In this document: one piece after another, positions 19,401 to 29,209 of the stretch
Layout: each line of letters starts with the position of its first letter
Numbering within the stretch: position 1 is the first letter of the stretch
From: Acidobacteriota bacterium
GTDB taxonomy: Bacteria > Acidobacteriota > Terriglobia > Terriglobales > SCQP01
NCBI GenBank assembly: GCA_021789895.1
Contig: JAJYIU010000001.1
Coordinates: forward strand, 1-64,000
Length of the DNA stretch: 64,000 nt
Direction of reading: 5' to 3'
Program-made: the position numbers and the translations under genes
The notes under the pieces: model-generated
The model's database searches: none
What the model was told of the DNA's origin: nothing
What the model saw: only the letters and a program-made list of their open reading frames with translations

Positions 19401-20546
19401 ATGTCACAACCGCCCTTGACCAGCCTGAACAGCGATGAGGAACTGCTGCGCCAAAGCGTGCGCCAACTGGCCGGGAGCCGCTTGCAGCCGCTGGTGGAGA
19501 GCATGGACGCAAGCGCACATTTCGAGCCCGCGCTGATCGAGGAATTCTTTCGCGCCGGCCTGATGGGAATCGAACTGCCGGAAGAGTTTGGGGGCGCGGG
19601 CGGCAGCTTTTTTGAAGCCATACTGGCGGTGGAAGAGCTGTCGCGGGTGGATGCCTCGGCCGGAGTCGTAGTGGATGTCCAAAATACGCTGGTCAACAAC
19701 GCCTTGCTGCGCTGGGCGTCGCAGGAGCAGAAGGCGCGTTACCTGCCCCGCCTGGCGCGGGAGTGGGTGGGCGCCTACGCCTTATCGGAGCCCGGGGCCG
19801 GCAGCGACGCCTTCGGGCTCGTGACCCGGGCCGAGCGGGTGGAAGGCGGCTACCGGCTGCAGGGCCGAAAGCTGTGGATTACCAATGCGGCGGAGGCGCG
19901 GCTGTTTATCGTTTTCGCCAACGCCAACCCGGATGCCGGCTACCGCGGCATTACCGCCTTCCTGGTCGAGCGCGAGCAGGCGGGATTTCAGGTCGGGCGT
20001 AAAGAGAACAAGCTCGGCATACGCGCATCCAGCACCTGCGAGCTGCTGCTGGAAGGCTGCGTCGTGCCCGAGGCTCAAGTGCTGGGCGAGCCCGGCAAGG
20101 GCTATAAGATCGCGATTGAAACCCTGAACGAGGGGCGCATCGGAATTGGCGCGCAGATGGTGGGCGTGGCGCAGGGGGCCCTGGATCATGCCCTGGCGTA
20201 CGCCCGCGAGCGCCGCCAGTTCGGACGCCCGATTGCCGATTTCCAGGGGGTGCAGTTCCAGCTTGCCGAGATGCGCACCGAACTGGAAGCCGCCCGCCTG
20301 CTGGTCTATAACGCCGCCCGGCGCAAGCAGGCGGGGGAGAGCTTTACCCAGGAAGCCGCAATGGCCAAGTACTATAGCTCGCAGGCGGCCGACCATATCA
20401 CCTCGCGCGCGCTGGAACTCTTTGGCGGCTATGGCTTTACCCGCGACTATCCGGTGGAAAAATATTTTCGCGACGCCAAAATCGGCAAAATCTACGAAGG
20501 CACCTCGAACATGCAACTGCAAACGATCGCCAAGCTGATGCTTTAA
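19401..20546 (+). CDS. Acyl-CoA dehydrogenase
   Basis: 381 residues, the usual length. FAD- and substrate-binding signatures are present: YALSEPGAGSDAFGL (about 130-145), LWITNAAEA, ERRQFGRPIADFQ (about 270) and, at the C-terminus, ELFGGYGFTRDYPVEKYFRDAK and KIYEGTSNMQLQTIAK with the catalytic Glu in YEGT. The Glu position is that of short- and medium-chain enzymes such as butyryl-CoA dehydrogenase. It oxidises acyl-CoA to enoyl-CoA and passes electrons to an electron-transfer flavoprotein. The ATG is preceded by GGAGAG. It lies upstream of mutY with an 11-bp gap but is functionally unrelated to it. Confidence 0.94.
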   Translation: MSQPPLTSLNSDEELLRQSVRQLAGSRLQPLVESMDASAHFEPALIEEFFRAGLMGIELPEEFGGAGGSFFEAILAVEELSRVDASAGVVVDVQNTLVNNALLRWASQEQKARYLPRLAREWVGAYALSEPGAGSDAFGLVTRAERVEGGYRLQGRKLWITNAAEARLFIVFANANPDAGYRGITAFLVEREQAGFQVGRKENKLGIRASSTCELLLEGCVVPEAQVLGEPGKGYKIAIETLNEGRIGIGAQMVGVAQGALDHALAYARERRQFGRPIADFQGVQFQLAEMRTELEAARLLVYNAARRKQAGESFTQEAAMAKYYSSQAADHITSRALELFGGYGFTRDYPVEKYFRDAKIGKIYEGTSNMQLQTIAKLML

Positions 20547-20557
20547 GCTGCACGCCA

Positions 20558-21631
20558 TTGCCGCGAGCGCCTCTGAAACCATTTCATAAATCGCGAGGGT
20601 GGGCGGCGGCCGGCGTCCTGCCTGCATCCGAGCTGCGCCGGCGGCTGCTGGGCTGGTACCGTCGCCACCGCCGCCATCTGCCCTGGCGCCGGCTGCAGCG
20701 CGCCGGCGATGCCTATGCCGTTTGGGTCGCCGAAATCATGCTGCAGCAAACTCGGGTCGAGGCCGTCATTCCCTATTACGAGCGCTTTCTGGCTCGCTTT
20801 CCCAACCCCGGCCAACTGGCTGCCGCGCCGGCGCGAGAGGTGCTGCGGCTCTGGAGCGGGCTGGGCTATTACCGCCGCGCGCGGCAACTGCACGCCGCCG
20901 CGCGCGCGATCGCGCGTCGCCACGCAGGGCGCTTTCCACTCGAGTTGGAAGCGCTGCGCGCCCTGCCGGGGGTGGGCGAATACACCGCCGGAGCGGTGTT
21001 GAGCATCGCCGCCGGGCGGCCGCTGCCGGCAGTGGACGGCAACGCGATACGGGTGCTGGGCCGGCTGCGGGGGGCGCCGGCCGCGCCGGCAGTTTTGCGG
21101 CAGGAAGCGTTGCGGCTGATTTCGCGGCGCCGGCCGGGCGAGTTCAACCAGGCAATCATGGACTTGGGCGCGATGGTGTGCCGGCCGCTCCGCCCGGCCT
21201 GCCCGCAATGCCCGCTGCGGCGGTTGTGCCGCAGCTACCCCTGGCAGCCGGCGGCGGCCACAGCGAAAAAAGGCGTTATACGCGCGCAGCGGCTGGAGTT
21301 GGATTATGCGCTCTGGCGGAAGGGCGGGCGCATACGGCTGGCGCGGCGTCCGGAAAATGCGGCCTGGATGCCGGGTTTATGGGAGCTGCCGGCGGCGCCG
21401 GAGGGCAGCGGCTGGCCGGTGCTGGCCGAGGCGCGGCATTCCATCACGCGTTATCAGATACGCGCGAGGCTGCTGGCGGCTCCGGCGAGCGAGCCGCCGC
21501 CGCGAGGGCGCTGGCAGGCGGAAAGCCAGCTCGATGCACTACCGCTGACCGGATTGACACGCAAGCTGCTGCGCGCATTTGCATTCCGCTACCCTGAGAA
21601 TTTTAGCTGCTTAGTACCACGCACCAGTTAA
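20558..21631 (+). CDS. mutY: A/G-specific adenine DNA glycosylase
   Basis: 357 residues. MutY removes adenine mispaired with 8-oxoguanine. Glu in AEIMLQQTRVEAVIPYY, the helix-hairpin-helix LPGVGEYTAGAVLSIA and Asp in AVDGNAIRVLGRL are the catalytic elements. The iron-sulfur loop follows as C-x6-C-x2-C-x5-C within CRPLRPACPQCPLRRLC. The C-terminal Nudix-like domain (about 240-345) contains LWELPAAPEG. No ATG is available in the first 65 residues; the frame opens with TTG at 20558, which I accept because the conserved core begins at about residue 25. Confidence 0.92.
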   Translation: MPRAPLKPFHKSRGWAAAGVLPASELRRRLLGWYRRHRRHLPWRRLQRAGDAYAVWVAEIMLQQTRVEAVIPYYERFLARFPNPGQLAAAPAREVLRLWSGLGYYRRARQLHAAARAIARRHAGRFPLELEALRALPGVGEYTAGAVLSIAAGRPLPAVDGNAIRVLGRLRGAPAAPAVLRQEALRLISRRRPGEFNQAIMDLGAMVCRPLRPACPQCPLRRLCRSYPWQPAAATAKKGVIRAQRLELDYALWRKGGRIRLARRPENAAWMPGLWELPAAPEGSGWPVLAEARHSITRYQIRARLLAAPASEPPPRGRWQAESQLDALPLTGLTRKLLRAFAFRYPENFSCLVPRTS

Positions 21632-22009
21632 CTCTTGTTCTGACTGGGCTTTACGCATGGCGCTAACTCGTTTTTTTGTTGCACGTTAGTGCCACGGCAC
21701 CCGCAACGGCTCGAAAATACCCCGGGTTGCTGAAAGACTGGCTGGGGCGGGCCTGGCGAGGCAACGTGGCGGCATTGCGGCGGCAATGCGGCGGCAAATT
21801 TTTACTTGCCGCCACATTTAAGTGACTGATAATCAGGTTGTTAAATGGCATGTGGCGGCAGCGCAAGCAAATTGCGGAACTGCCTTTTTAAGAGTCGTTC
21901 CGGGTAAATGTTCAGCGTGCTACGCCGGTATATATGGTTAAAACGAAATTCAATGGCGGCGCAGGCAGTCCACATTGTGCGGTGGTGGAGTGACCGCCTG
22001 GGATTGTGA
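21632..22009. other. 378-bp A+T-richer intergenic region with a strong hairpin
   Basis: No gene is supported; a 67-codon minus-strand frame looks spurious. A perfect 8-bp stem (ggcggcaa 21790-21797, ttgccgcc 21806-21813, 8-base loop) is preceded by near-repeats of gcggcaatgcggc. Base composition differs from the flanking genes. It could hold the terminators of the convergent mutY and recX units or be remnant DNA. Confidence 0.4.
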
Positions 22010-22564
22010 TTATCCCGTTGTATCGGGCATATTTTCTTCGGCCTCGGCTAGGGCATCGAGCCATTCCGGTTCCAGGCGCCAGCGGCGGAGGGCGGCGAAG
22101 ATGGCGGGCGAAGCAAAGCCGGCGAGGCGCAAGCGGCGGTAAAGGCGGGCGGTTTCGCGGGCATCGCGGGGCGGGCGGAGGCGTTTTTTCTCCAGCCAGG
22201 CGCGCAGCAGGGCCGGCTCGTTTTGAGCGGGATAGAGTTCGGCGAGGATGGGGGCGGCGAGTGGTTCGGCGACGCCGCGGCGGCGGAGCTCGCGCCGCGT
22301 CCGTTCGGCGCCGAATTTTTCCACGTCGCGGGCGTAAAGGGCGAGCGAGGCAGCGAAGCGGCGGTCATCGAGATAGCCAAGCTCGCGCAGGCGGGCGAGC
22401 GCCGGCTCCAGCGCGCCAGGGGCGGCGGAATGGCCTAGAAGGCGGCGCAACTCGGCTTCGGAGCGGCTGCGGCGGGCGAGCAGGCGGACGGCTTTCTGAT
22501 AGAGGGCTTCGCGATCGAGCGGGGCGGGAGGCGACTTCGGCGGCGCGCGGCGCACGGCGTTCAA
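22010..22564 (-). CDS. recX: RecX-family regulator of RecA
   Basis: 184 residues, nearly all helical, with the three-repeat RecX pattern: ALYQKAVRLLARRSRSEAEL then LGYLDDRRFAASLA, RTRRELRRRGV and ARLYRRLRLAGFASPAI. RecX inhibits RecA filament growth. recA itself is not in the window. The start is TTG at 22564, overlapping the pilT stop as TTGA, so translation is probably coupled to pilT. The recX-pilT pairing is unusual and may reflect only chance operon structure. Confidence 0.88.
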   Translation of the reverse strand: MNAVRRAPPKSPPAPLDREALYQKAVRLLARRSRSEAELRRLLGHSAAPGALEPALARLRELGYLDDRRFAASLALYARDVEKFGAERTRRELRRRGVAEPLAAPILAELYPAQNEPALLRAWLEKKRLRPPRDARETARLYRRLRLAGFASPAIFAALRRWRLEPEWLDALAEAEENMPDTTG

Positions 22565-23685
22565 AAACCGCGGTCGAGATCGCCGGCGGGGACGGTGGCG
22601 GGAGCCATGCCGCCGCTGGAGACGCCCAGCGCGCGCAGCTTGAACTCATCCGGATTGGAGGCCTGGACGAGCGCGGTTTCGTAAGTAATCTTTTTTTGCT
22701 GCCAGGAGTTGTAGAGCGACTGGTCGAAGGTCTGCATGCCGTACTGGCTGCCGCCCTTGGCGATGGCGTCGCGCAGCAGGGCGGTTTTTTCCGGATTGAC
22801 GATGCAGTCGCGGACGAAGGCGGTGGAGACCAGCACTTCGACGGCGGGGATGCGGCCGGGGTGGTCGCAGCGCGGCACCAGGCGCTGGGAGATGACCGCG
22901 CGCAGCACCGAGGCCAGTTGCAGACGGATCTGGCGCTGCTGCATTTCCGGGAAGTTGGAGATGATGCGCTGTATGGTTTCGGCGGCATCGAGGGTATGTA
23001 GGGTGGAGAGCACCAGGTGCCCGGTTTCAGCCGCCACCAGGGCCGTGTGAATGGTTTCCAAATCGCGCATTTCGCCCACCAGGATCACGTCCGGGTCCTG
23101 GCGCAGGGCGGCGCGCAAAGCGACGGCGAAGCTGGAGGTATCCACCGCGATTTCGCGCTGGTTGACCACGCCCAGTTTGTCCGTGTGCAGGTATTCGATC
23201 GGGTCTTCGATGGTGAGGATGTGATCGCTGCGGAGGGCATTGATGCGGTCCACGATCGCGGCCAGGGTGGTGGACTTGCCCGAGCCGGTGGTGCCGGTGA
23301 CCAGGATCAGCCCGCGGCGTTCATGGCACAGGCGCTCGATCACCGGCGGCAGGTCGAGCTCGTCAATGCCGCGGGGAGCGGAGGGCACCATGCGCAGCGC
23401 GATGCCCATGGCCCCGCGCTGCTGGTAAACGTTGACGCGCACCCGGCCGACGCCTTCGATGGTGCAGGCAAAATCGGCTTCGCGGGTTTCGCGGAAATGC
23501 TTCTGGTGGGCCGGGCCCATCAACTGTCCGGCGATGGCGACCAACTCTTCGGGGGCAATGACGCCGGCGCCGGGCAGGGCGCACAGCTCGCCATCCACGC
23601 GCAGGCGCGGCGGCGCGCCCGACTTGAGGTGCAGGTCGGAGGCTTTCTGCTCGACCGCGGCGCGTAAGAGTTCTTCCAGTTTCAT
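22561..23685 (-). CDS. pilT: Type IV pilus retraction ATPase
   Basis: 374 residues. Hexameric PilT-family ATPase: an N-terminal PAS-like domain (KASDLHLKSGAPPRLRVDG), Walker A in LVTGTTGSGKSTTLAA, the Asp box IEDPIEYLH, Walker B in DVILVGEMRDLET and the His box GHLVLSTLHTLDA. The retraction-linked motif reads FELRALGV-like near the C-terminus (EFKLRALGVSSGG). It drives pilus disassembly for twitching and DNA uptake, matching the minor pilins and ComEC later in the window. The ATG at 23685 starts the conserved MKLEELL; it lies 11 bp after the C45-type gene stop. Confidence 0.95.
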   Translation of the reverse strand: MKLEELLRAAVEQKASDLHLKSGAPPRLRVDGELCALPGAGVIAPEELVAIAGQLMGPAHQKHFRETREADFACTIEGVGRVRVNVYQQRGAMGIALRMVPSAPRGIDELDLPPVIERLCHERRGLILVTGTTGSGKSTTLAAIVDRINALRSDHILTIEDPIEYLHTDKLGVVNQREIAVDTSSFAVALRAALRQDPDVILVGEMRDLETIHTALVAAETGHLVLSTLHTLDAAETIQRIISNFPEMQQRQIRLQLASVLRAVISQRLVPRCDHPGRIPAVEVLVSTAFVRDCIVNPEKTALLRDAIAKGGSQYGMQTFDQSLYNSWQQKKITYETALVQASNPDEFKLRALGVSSGGMAPATVPAGDLDRGF

Positions 23686-23696
23686 GACGAATGCGT

Positions 23697-25133
23697 TCAG
23701 CGCGCCGCCTGGAACAGCGTCCAGGGATGCGACGGCATGTCGGTCAGATAGGGCTTTTCCCAGGCGTATTGCGGATGCGCCTTGAGGAAGGTGGCGGCAT
23801 TGAAGTTGATGCCGCAGGGATGGCCCATGGCGGCGTAAAACTCCATCTTGGCGGCTAGGGTGGAATCGGTCACCTTGGCCTGCACCGTGCCGCCGGGATG
23901 GTACGGGCCCCAGCCCCAGGCCGGCACGCCGTGGGCGGCGAGGTCGCCGTGGCCGCACAGCGTGCGCGCGTCGGGATGATTGGCCTTGTGGAGATAGGTA
24001 TCGTAGTGGTCGGATTCCATGGCCTCGGCCACCCGGATATTGATCTTGCCTTTTTCCGTCCGCATCAACTGATGCCAGCGCACGCGCCGGGCGTTGGGGC
24101 TGGAGGAGAGGAGGTTGGGATTGAAGCCGGGGCATTCGTACTTCATCACGCGCGGGTCGGAAGGATAATTGGAGCCGACCAGCATGCCGCTTTTCATCTT
24201 CCAGACGCGGTGGTATTTGAGCCCCAGCTCCAGGCGGGCGATTTCGTTGGTCTTGCGGTCGCCGATCAGCCAGTCGTTGGCATAGCCGCCGTTGTTGCCC
24301 TTCAGCAGGATGGCGATGTAGCTGTCAATCGAGTTGGCGTACTGCAGCGCCTTGCGCGAGCGCACGAACTCGGGAATGCCGTTGGGATTCCAGCCGAAGA
24401 ACTGGGTGATGGTGGTTTCGGTGATCATGATGCCGGCGGAGTTGACGCCGAAATCGTCGTCGCTGGTGATGACGCCGGGAAAGCCGTCCATCAGGATGTG
24501 GTAGCCGTGGCGGGGGGCGAGGTCGAAGACGATGTTCCAGTTTTCGCCGGGATAGTAGCTGGTCCAGGCGTTGTGCCCCATGACGATTTTATGGTCGCGG
24601 GTATAGGCGCCGCAGGCGATGAAGGCGCTGCAATTGCCGGGAGCGCGGAGCGCGGCCACCTGCTGCAGGTGATGCTGCCGGTTATACCAGGGCACGTAAT
24701 AATCGGGCAGCTCTTCGAAGCCGTTGAGGATGATGACGTCAATCGTGTCCCATTGGGTGTAGCCGCGGGCATGCAGGCCGTCGGCGATGCCGCTGAGCTC
24801 GCGCATGTACTGCGGCTCGATGTGCGGCAGCCACATGGTGCGCACCGCCTGGCGGTAGAAATGCCAGCTCTTGTGCGAGTTGCGCGGCCAGGTCGCCTTG
24901 AAGTCGCTCAGCATGCGGTTGATTTCGGGCGCCAGCCAGTAGCCGTGCTGGAAGCCGAGATCGGCGGCCGAGCCCTGGAGATGTACGTAGATCCAGCCGT
25001 TGTTCATGGGCCGGCGGAAGGAGCCGGCCAGGCGGGGGTCGGGGGGATGGGCGGGATTGGATTTAGGCGCGCTCTGGCAGGCCAGGCTGGCGGCCAGCCA
25101 GGCGAGCAGAAGCCACATGGAGCATTTATGCAT
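23697..25133 (-). CDS. C45/phospholipase-B-like N-terminal-nucleophile hydrolase, lipoprotein
   Basis: 478 residues. The N-terminus has a lipobox (WLAASLAC, Cys19), so it is probably anchored to a membrane after export. The catalytic region has GNCSAFIACGAYT, where Cys168 would become the N-terminal nucleophile after self-cleavage as in C45 acyl-transferases, followed by GHNAWTSYYPGENW and ITSDDDFGVNSAGIMITET. The overall pattern resembles phospholipase-B-like proteins. It should hydrolyse an amide or ester bond; the substrate is unknown. The ATG at 25133 is chosen for the lipoprotein signal. It lies 11 bp upstream of pilT, possibly co-transcribed. Confidence 0.78.
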   Translation of the reverse strand: MHKCSMWLLLAWLAASLACQSAPKSNPAHPPDPRLAGSFRRPMNNGWIYVHLQGSAADLGFQHGYWLAPEINRMLSDFKATWPRNSHKSWHFYRQAVRTMWLPHIEPQYMRELSGIADGLHARGYTQWDTIDVIILNGFEELPDYYVPWYNRQHHLQQVAALRAPGNCSAFIACGAYTRDHKIVMGHNAWTSYYPGENWNIVFDLAPRHGYHILMDGFPGVITSDDDFGVNSAGIMITETTITQFFGWNPNGIPEFVRSRKALQYANSIDSYIAILLKGNNGGYANDWLIGDRKTNEIARLELGLKYHRVWKMKSGMLVGSNYPSDPRVMKYECPGFNPNLLSSSPNARRVRWHQLMRTEKGKINIRVAEAMESDHYDTYLHKANHPDARTLCGHGDLAAHGVPAWGWGPYHPGGTVQAKVTDSTLAAKMEFYAAMGHPCGINFNAATFLKAHPQYAWEKPYLTDMPSHPWTLFQAAR

Positions 25134-25433
25134 GGACAAAAGACCCCCCGTTGCTGAAACGAGCACAGTGTAATGAAGGCGACGGGAAGAAGCAAGCCAT
25201 CAGCCAACCACCAACGGCTTTCACTTATCAGCCGCCATCCTGCGGCAATGGCGGAAATTGCATCCGCGATAACAAAGGTTCACGCGGGCGGCCGGTTCCG
25301 GTGGGGAGGAACCGAAAAGTGTGTACACGATAGCCTGAATCTTTCGGAGGGCATCAGGCCGTAAGGAATAGAATGGGCGGCGGGGCGGGCGCGTGTAAAA
25401 ATAGAAGTTCTACTACCCAACGAGGAGACGATC
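25134..25433. promoter_or_regulatory. Divergent promoter region with two hairpins
   Basis: 300 bp between the C45-type gene and the MBL gene. A 7-bp hairpin (cggttcc 25293-25299, ggaaccg 25308-25314) is followed by a second, 6-bp one (gcctga/tcaggc near 25335-25361), both upstream of the plus-strand gene. On the minus strand TACACT lies about 28 bases before the C45-type start. Confidence 0.4.
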
Positions 25434-26144
25434 ATGCTCGAACTCAAAGGCCTGCGCATCACCTGGTGCGGGCACGCCACCTTTCGTTTTCAATCCGGCG
25501 GACAGCAGCTCTACATTGATCCTTATTTGAAAGACAATCCCGCCTGCCCGGCGGCGGAGAAGGCGGCCCAGGCGGCGCAGGGAGCGCTGCTCACCCACGG
25601 GCACTTCGATCATGTCGGCGACGCGCTGGCGGTGGCCCGCCAGGGGGCGACGATGGTGGGCATGAATGAGCTGGCGCAATGGCTGGGGACGCAGAAAATT
25701 CCTGAAAAGCAGTTGATCGGGATGAACAAGGGCGGGACGGTCGAGCTGGCCGGGGCGAAAGCCACGATGGTGCATGCGCTGCATTCGGCCGGCATCAGCG
25801 ACCACGGGCAGACGGTGTATGGCGGCGAAGCGGCGGGGTTTGTAATGGAGTTTCCCCAGGGGCTGCGGATTTATCATGCCGGCGACACGGACGTGTTTGG
25901 CGACATGGGGCTGATTCGCGAGCTGCACCAGCCGCAGTTGGCGCTGCTGCCGATCGGCGGGCACTTCACCATGGATCCACGGCGGGCGGCGCTGGCCTGC
26001 AAGCTGCTGGGGGTGAAGTACGTCGTGCCTATGCATTACGGCACCTGGCCGGTGCTCAAAGGCACGCCGGAGGAGTTGAAGCAGCATCTGGCCGGCAGCG
26101 GCTGTGAGGTGGTGGTGATGAAGCCGGGCCAGACGCTGGAGTAG
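25434..26144 (+). CDS. UPF0173-type metal-dependent hydrolase (MBL fold)
   Basis: 236 residues, the normal length. The metal-binding motif is LLTHGHFDHVGD (about residues 57-68), with further ligands in HSAGISDHG, YHAGDTDVFGDM and PMHYGTWP. TWCGHATFRF at the N-terminus is characteristic of the UPF0173/UlaG-like group. These are cytoplasmic, and the physiological substrate is unknown. The ATG has a good ribosome site (GAGGAG, 7 bases upstream). Confidence 0.9.
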   Translation: MLELKGLRITWCGHATFRFQSGGQQLYIDPYLKDNPACPAAEKAAQAAQGALLTHGHFDHVGDALAVARQGATMVGMNELAQWLGTQKIPEKQLIGMNKGGTVELAGAKATMVHALHSAGISDHGQTVYGGEAAGFVMEFPQGLRIYHAGDTDVFGDMGLIRELHQPQLALLPIGGHFTMDPRRAALACKLLGVKYVVPMHYGTWPVLKGTPEELKQHLAGSGCEVVVMKPGQTLE

Positions 26145-26194
26145 CGGACGAGGCGGCGCCCGGCGGCGGGCGCGCGCCTGCCAAGGGAGGCGGC

Positions 26195-26833
26195 ATGAGC
26201 GGGGAATTGACCATTACCGGCGCGGAAGTGGAGCGCTATCTGAGGGAGGCGATTCCGCCGCGGGACGCGGTGCTGGCGGAGATGGAAGCACAGGCGGCGC
26301 GGCGGGACATTCCCATCGTGGGCCCGGTAGTGGGGCGATTCCTGTATCTGCTGGCGCGGATGGCGGGGGCGCGGCGCATTTTCGAGTTTGGCTCGGCCAT
26401 CGGCTATTCCACCTTGTGGTGGGCGCACGCGGTGGGCGAGGCAGGCGAAGTTTTCTACACCGATCACAGCCCGGCCAACCGCGAAGAGGCGGCAAAATAC
26501 TTCGAACGCGCCGGGGTCGCCGGCCGCATACGCCAGCTCACCGGCGATGCGCTGGCCTCGTTTGCCGCCACGACGGGCGATTTCGACCTGATTTTCTGCG
26601 ACCTGGACAAGCCTTCGTATCCGGAAGTGCTGCGGCGAAGCCTGCCGCGGTTGAAGCCGGGCGGGCTGCTGGTGGCCGACAACGTGCTGTGGAGCGGGCG
26701 GGTGGCGTGTCCCGACGAAACGCGGGAGACGCAGGCGATTTTGGAATTCAACCGCGCGGTGTATGCGCATCCGGGGCTGTTTCCGGCGATCGTGCCGCTG
26801 CGCGACGGGTTACTGGTGGCGCGGAAAGAATGA
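26195..26833 (+). CDS. SAM-dependent O-methyltransferase (COMT-like)
   Basis: 212 residues. The family-3 O-methyltransferase pattern is present: an N-terminal helical segment, IFEFGSAIGYSTLWWA for SAM binding (about 66-81), LIFCDLDKPSYPEVL with the metal-binding Asp pair, and LLVADNVLWSGRV. Such enzymes methylate catechol-like or small hydroxylated substrates with a divalent metal. GGGAGGCGGC precedes the ATG. It lies 50 bp after the MBL gene on the same strand, probably one operon. Confidence 0.88.
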   Translation: MSGELTITGAEVERYLREAIPPRDAVLAEMEAQAARRDIPIVGPVVGRFLYLLARMAGARRIFEFGSAIGYSTLWWAHAVGEAGEVFYTDHSPANREEAAKYFERAGVAGRIRQLTGDALASFAATTGDFDLIFCDLDKPSYPEVLRRSLPRLKPGGLLVADNVLWSGRVACPDETRETQAILEFNRAVYAHPGLFPAIVPLRDGLLVARKE

Positions 26834-26932
26834 TCCGGCAAGGGCTATGCTTCCTGGCCTGCGCCCGATTGATATTTTACCGGGCATGAAATCAATGGCT
26901 CATCGCTGCCCAGCCGGAGCCGCGGCAAGCTT

Positions 26933-27877
<945 letters not shown>

Positions 27878-28020
27878 CGGAGGGTAAAAATAAGCATCGC
27901 ATAGCTCGGCTGGAAAGAAGCCACCGGCCGGCCGCCCCGGGCAGTTATTGCGAAATTTCAGCGGAATGCTTTGGCAGAGGCTCGCGCGGGCCGGGCGCCA
28001 GGGCGGGCGGGCAGCAGGGC

Positions 28021-28962
28021 TCAGAATTGGAAGGGACGGCGGGGCGGGCGGGCGCTTTGGCGCCAGGCGGAGTAGTACAGGTTGGCCAGCATTTGAGCGC
28101 CGGCGGCAAGGCGGGCGATGACGAAATGGCGTCCGGCGGCGGAGCCGCGTCCGCGGAAAGCGCCCTGGCGCTCGAGTTGGTAGAGCGGCGCCACCTGGGC
28201 GTGCGTGGCGAAGAGAAAATGCAGGTAAGCGGTGAAGGGATGGGCCAGGTATTGGGGCGGGGCGAGTTTGCCATGCAGCGCGCCGGCGGGGATGGCGCGA
28301 TTGACGAAGAGGGTTTCAAAGCGCCAATGGATCTGGCGCGAACGGGTGTAGCCGGCCGGATCGGGTCCGGTCCAGCCGTTGAATTGAATGGTGGTGTGCA
28401 GCGGCTGCGAGCCGTCGGCGACGTAATGGCTAAGCAGGCCCATGACCTCGATGGCGTGGGCGGCAAACGGAGCCGGCGGCAGCCGGCGCAGGCGGGCGGC
28501 GCGGTATTCCTGAAACGCGACCACCAGGCGCTGGTAATTTTCGATGGCGGCGTAGGGGTCGAAGCCGACCCGCTGCGGCGCCAGGAGGGCGGCCTGGCGG
28601 GGGTGGCGGCGGGCGCGCAGGCGCGCCGCGGCCGCGTCTAGCGCCTGCATATAGCGATAGCGGTCGCGCGGCCAGGCGGCGTGGAAGGGGACGCGTTCGA
28701 GGTCTATGAAATGGTTGGGGGCGTTGTCGGCGTTGAGCGCGTCGAGGCCGGCTTCGCGCCAGCGGTCGGGCTCGTTGGCCAGCAGCAGCAGGGCGGCGCC
28801 GGGGCGGCGGGCGAAGGCGGGCAGGGAAGCGGGCAGATCGGCAGCGGCGGCGGCGGCGATGAGCTTGTGTCCCTTGGCGCCCCAACCCCAGGCGGGAAGC
28901 GGCTGGTTCAGCAACAACAGGAAAATCAAACCGGAACGAAGCCAGAATTGCAGGCGCGGCAT
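28021..28962 (-). CDS. S1/P1-type zinc nuclease, secreted
   Basis: 313 residues. A signal peptide ends near PLPAWG, leaving WGAKGHKLIA as the mature N-terminus; in S1/P1 enzymes this Trp and His are zinc ligands. Further ligands appear in APNHFIDLER and in LLSHYVADGSQPLHTTIQ. The family cleaves single-stranded nucleic acids or removes 3'-phosphates. A zinc-dependent phospholipase C-like role is possible because the folds are related. TACAAT lies 6 bases before the ATG, implying a leaderless mRNA. It is separated from truB by 143 bp with no recognised feature. Confidence 0.85.
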   Translation of the reverse strand: MPRLQFWLRSGLIFLLLLNQPLPAWGWGAKGHKLIAAAAAADLPASLPAFARRPGAALLLLANEPDRWREAGLDALNADNAPNHFIDLERVPFHAAWPRDRYRYMQALDAAAARLRARRHPRQAALLAPQRVGFDPYAAIENYQRLVVAFQEYRAARLRRLPPAPFAAHAIEVMGLLSHYVADGSQPLHTTIQFNGWTGPDPAGYTRSRQIHWRFETLFVNRAIPAGALHGKLAPPQYLAHPFTAYLHFLFATHAQVAPLYQLERQGAFRGRGSAAGRHFVIARLAAGAQMLANLYYSAWRQSARPPRRPFQF

Positions 28963-28968
28963 GGACGC

Positions 28969-28974
28969 ATTGTA
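28969..28974 (-). promoter_or_regulatory. -10-like hexamer TACAAT, 6 bases before ATG
   Basis: On the minus strand TACAAT is followed by gcgtcc and the ATG at 28962 of the S1/P1 nuclease. The hexamer matches the -10 consensus at five of six positions. Confidence 0.5.
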
Positions 28975-29209
28975 GCCGGAATGAACCGGGCAGGCTATCA
29001 GCCGGCAGCCGGCCGGCGGGCGTAAAAAAAATTACATCGCACTCCTTGCCGGATGTTTTGGCGGGACGGCAATGCGGGCCGCAGGGGGAAAATCTACCGG
29101 TTGATGCGGCTCAGGGGAAGTGATAGTCTCAGGGCGTACCGGGTGGGAGGCAGACTTTCCGCCTCCAATCATTTGCAGTCGAGAGTCCCGGCTCTCGGAG
29201 GGTAGCGCC

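Noticed and set aside
21663-21866. 67-codon minus-strand frame between mutY and recX
   Set aside because: It crosses the hairpin, has no ribosome site and no recognisable sequence.
27945-28885. Two further minus-strand frames over the S1/P1 nuclease
   Set aside because: Pro/Ser/Arg-rich shadows of the nuclease gene, which has a signal peptide and zinc ligands.
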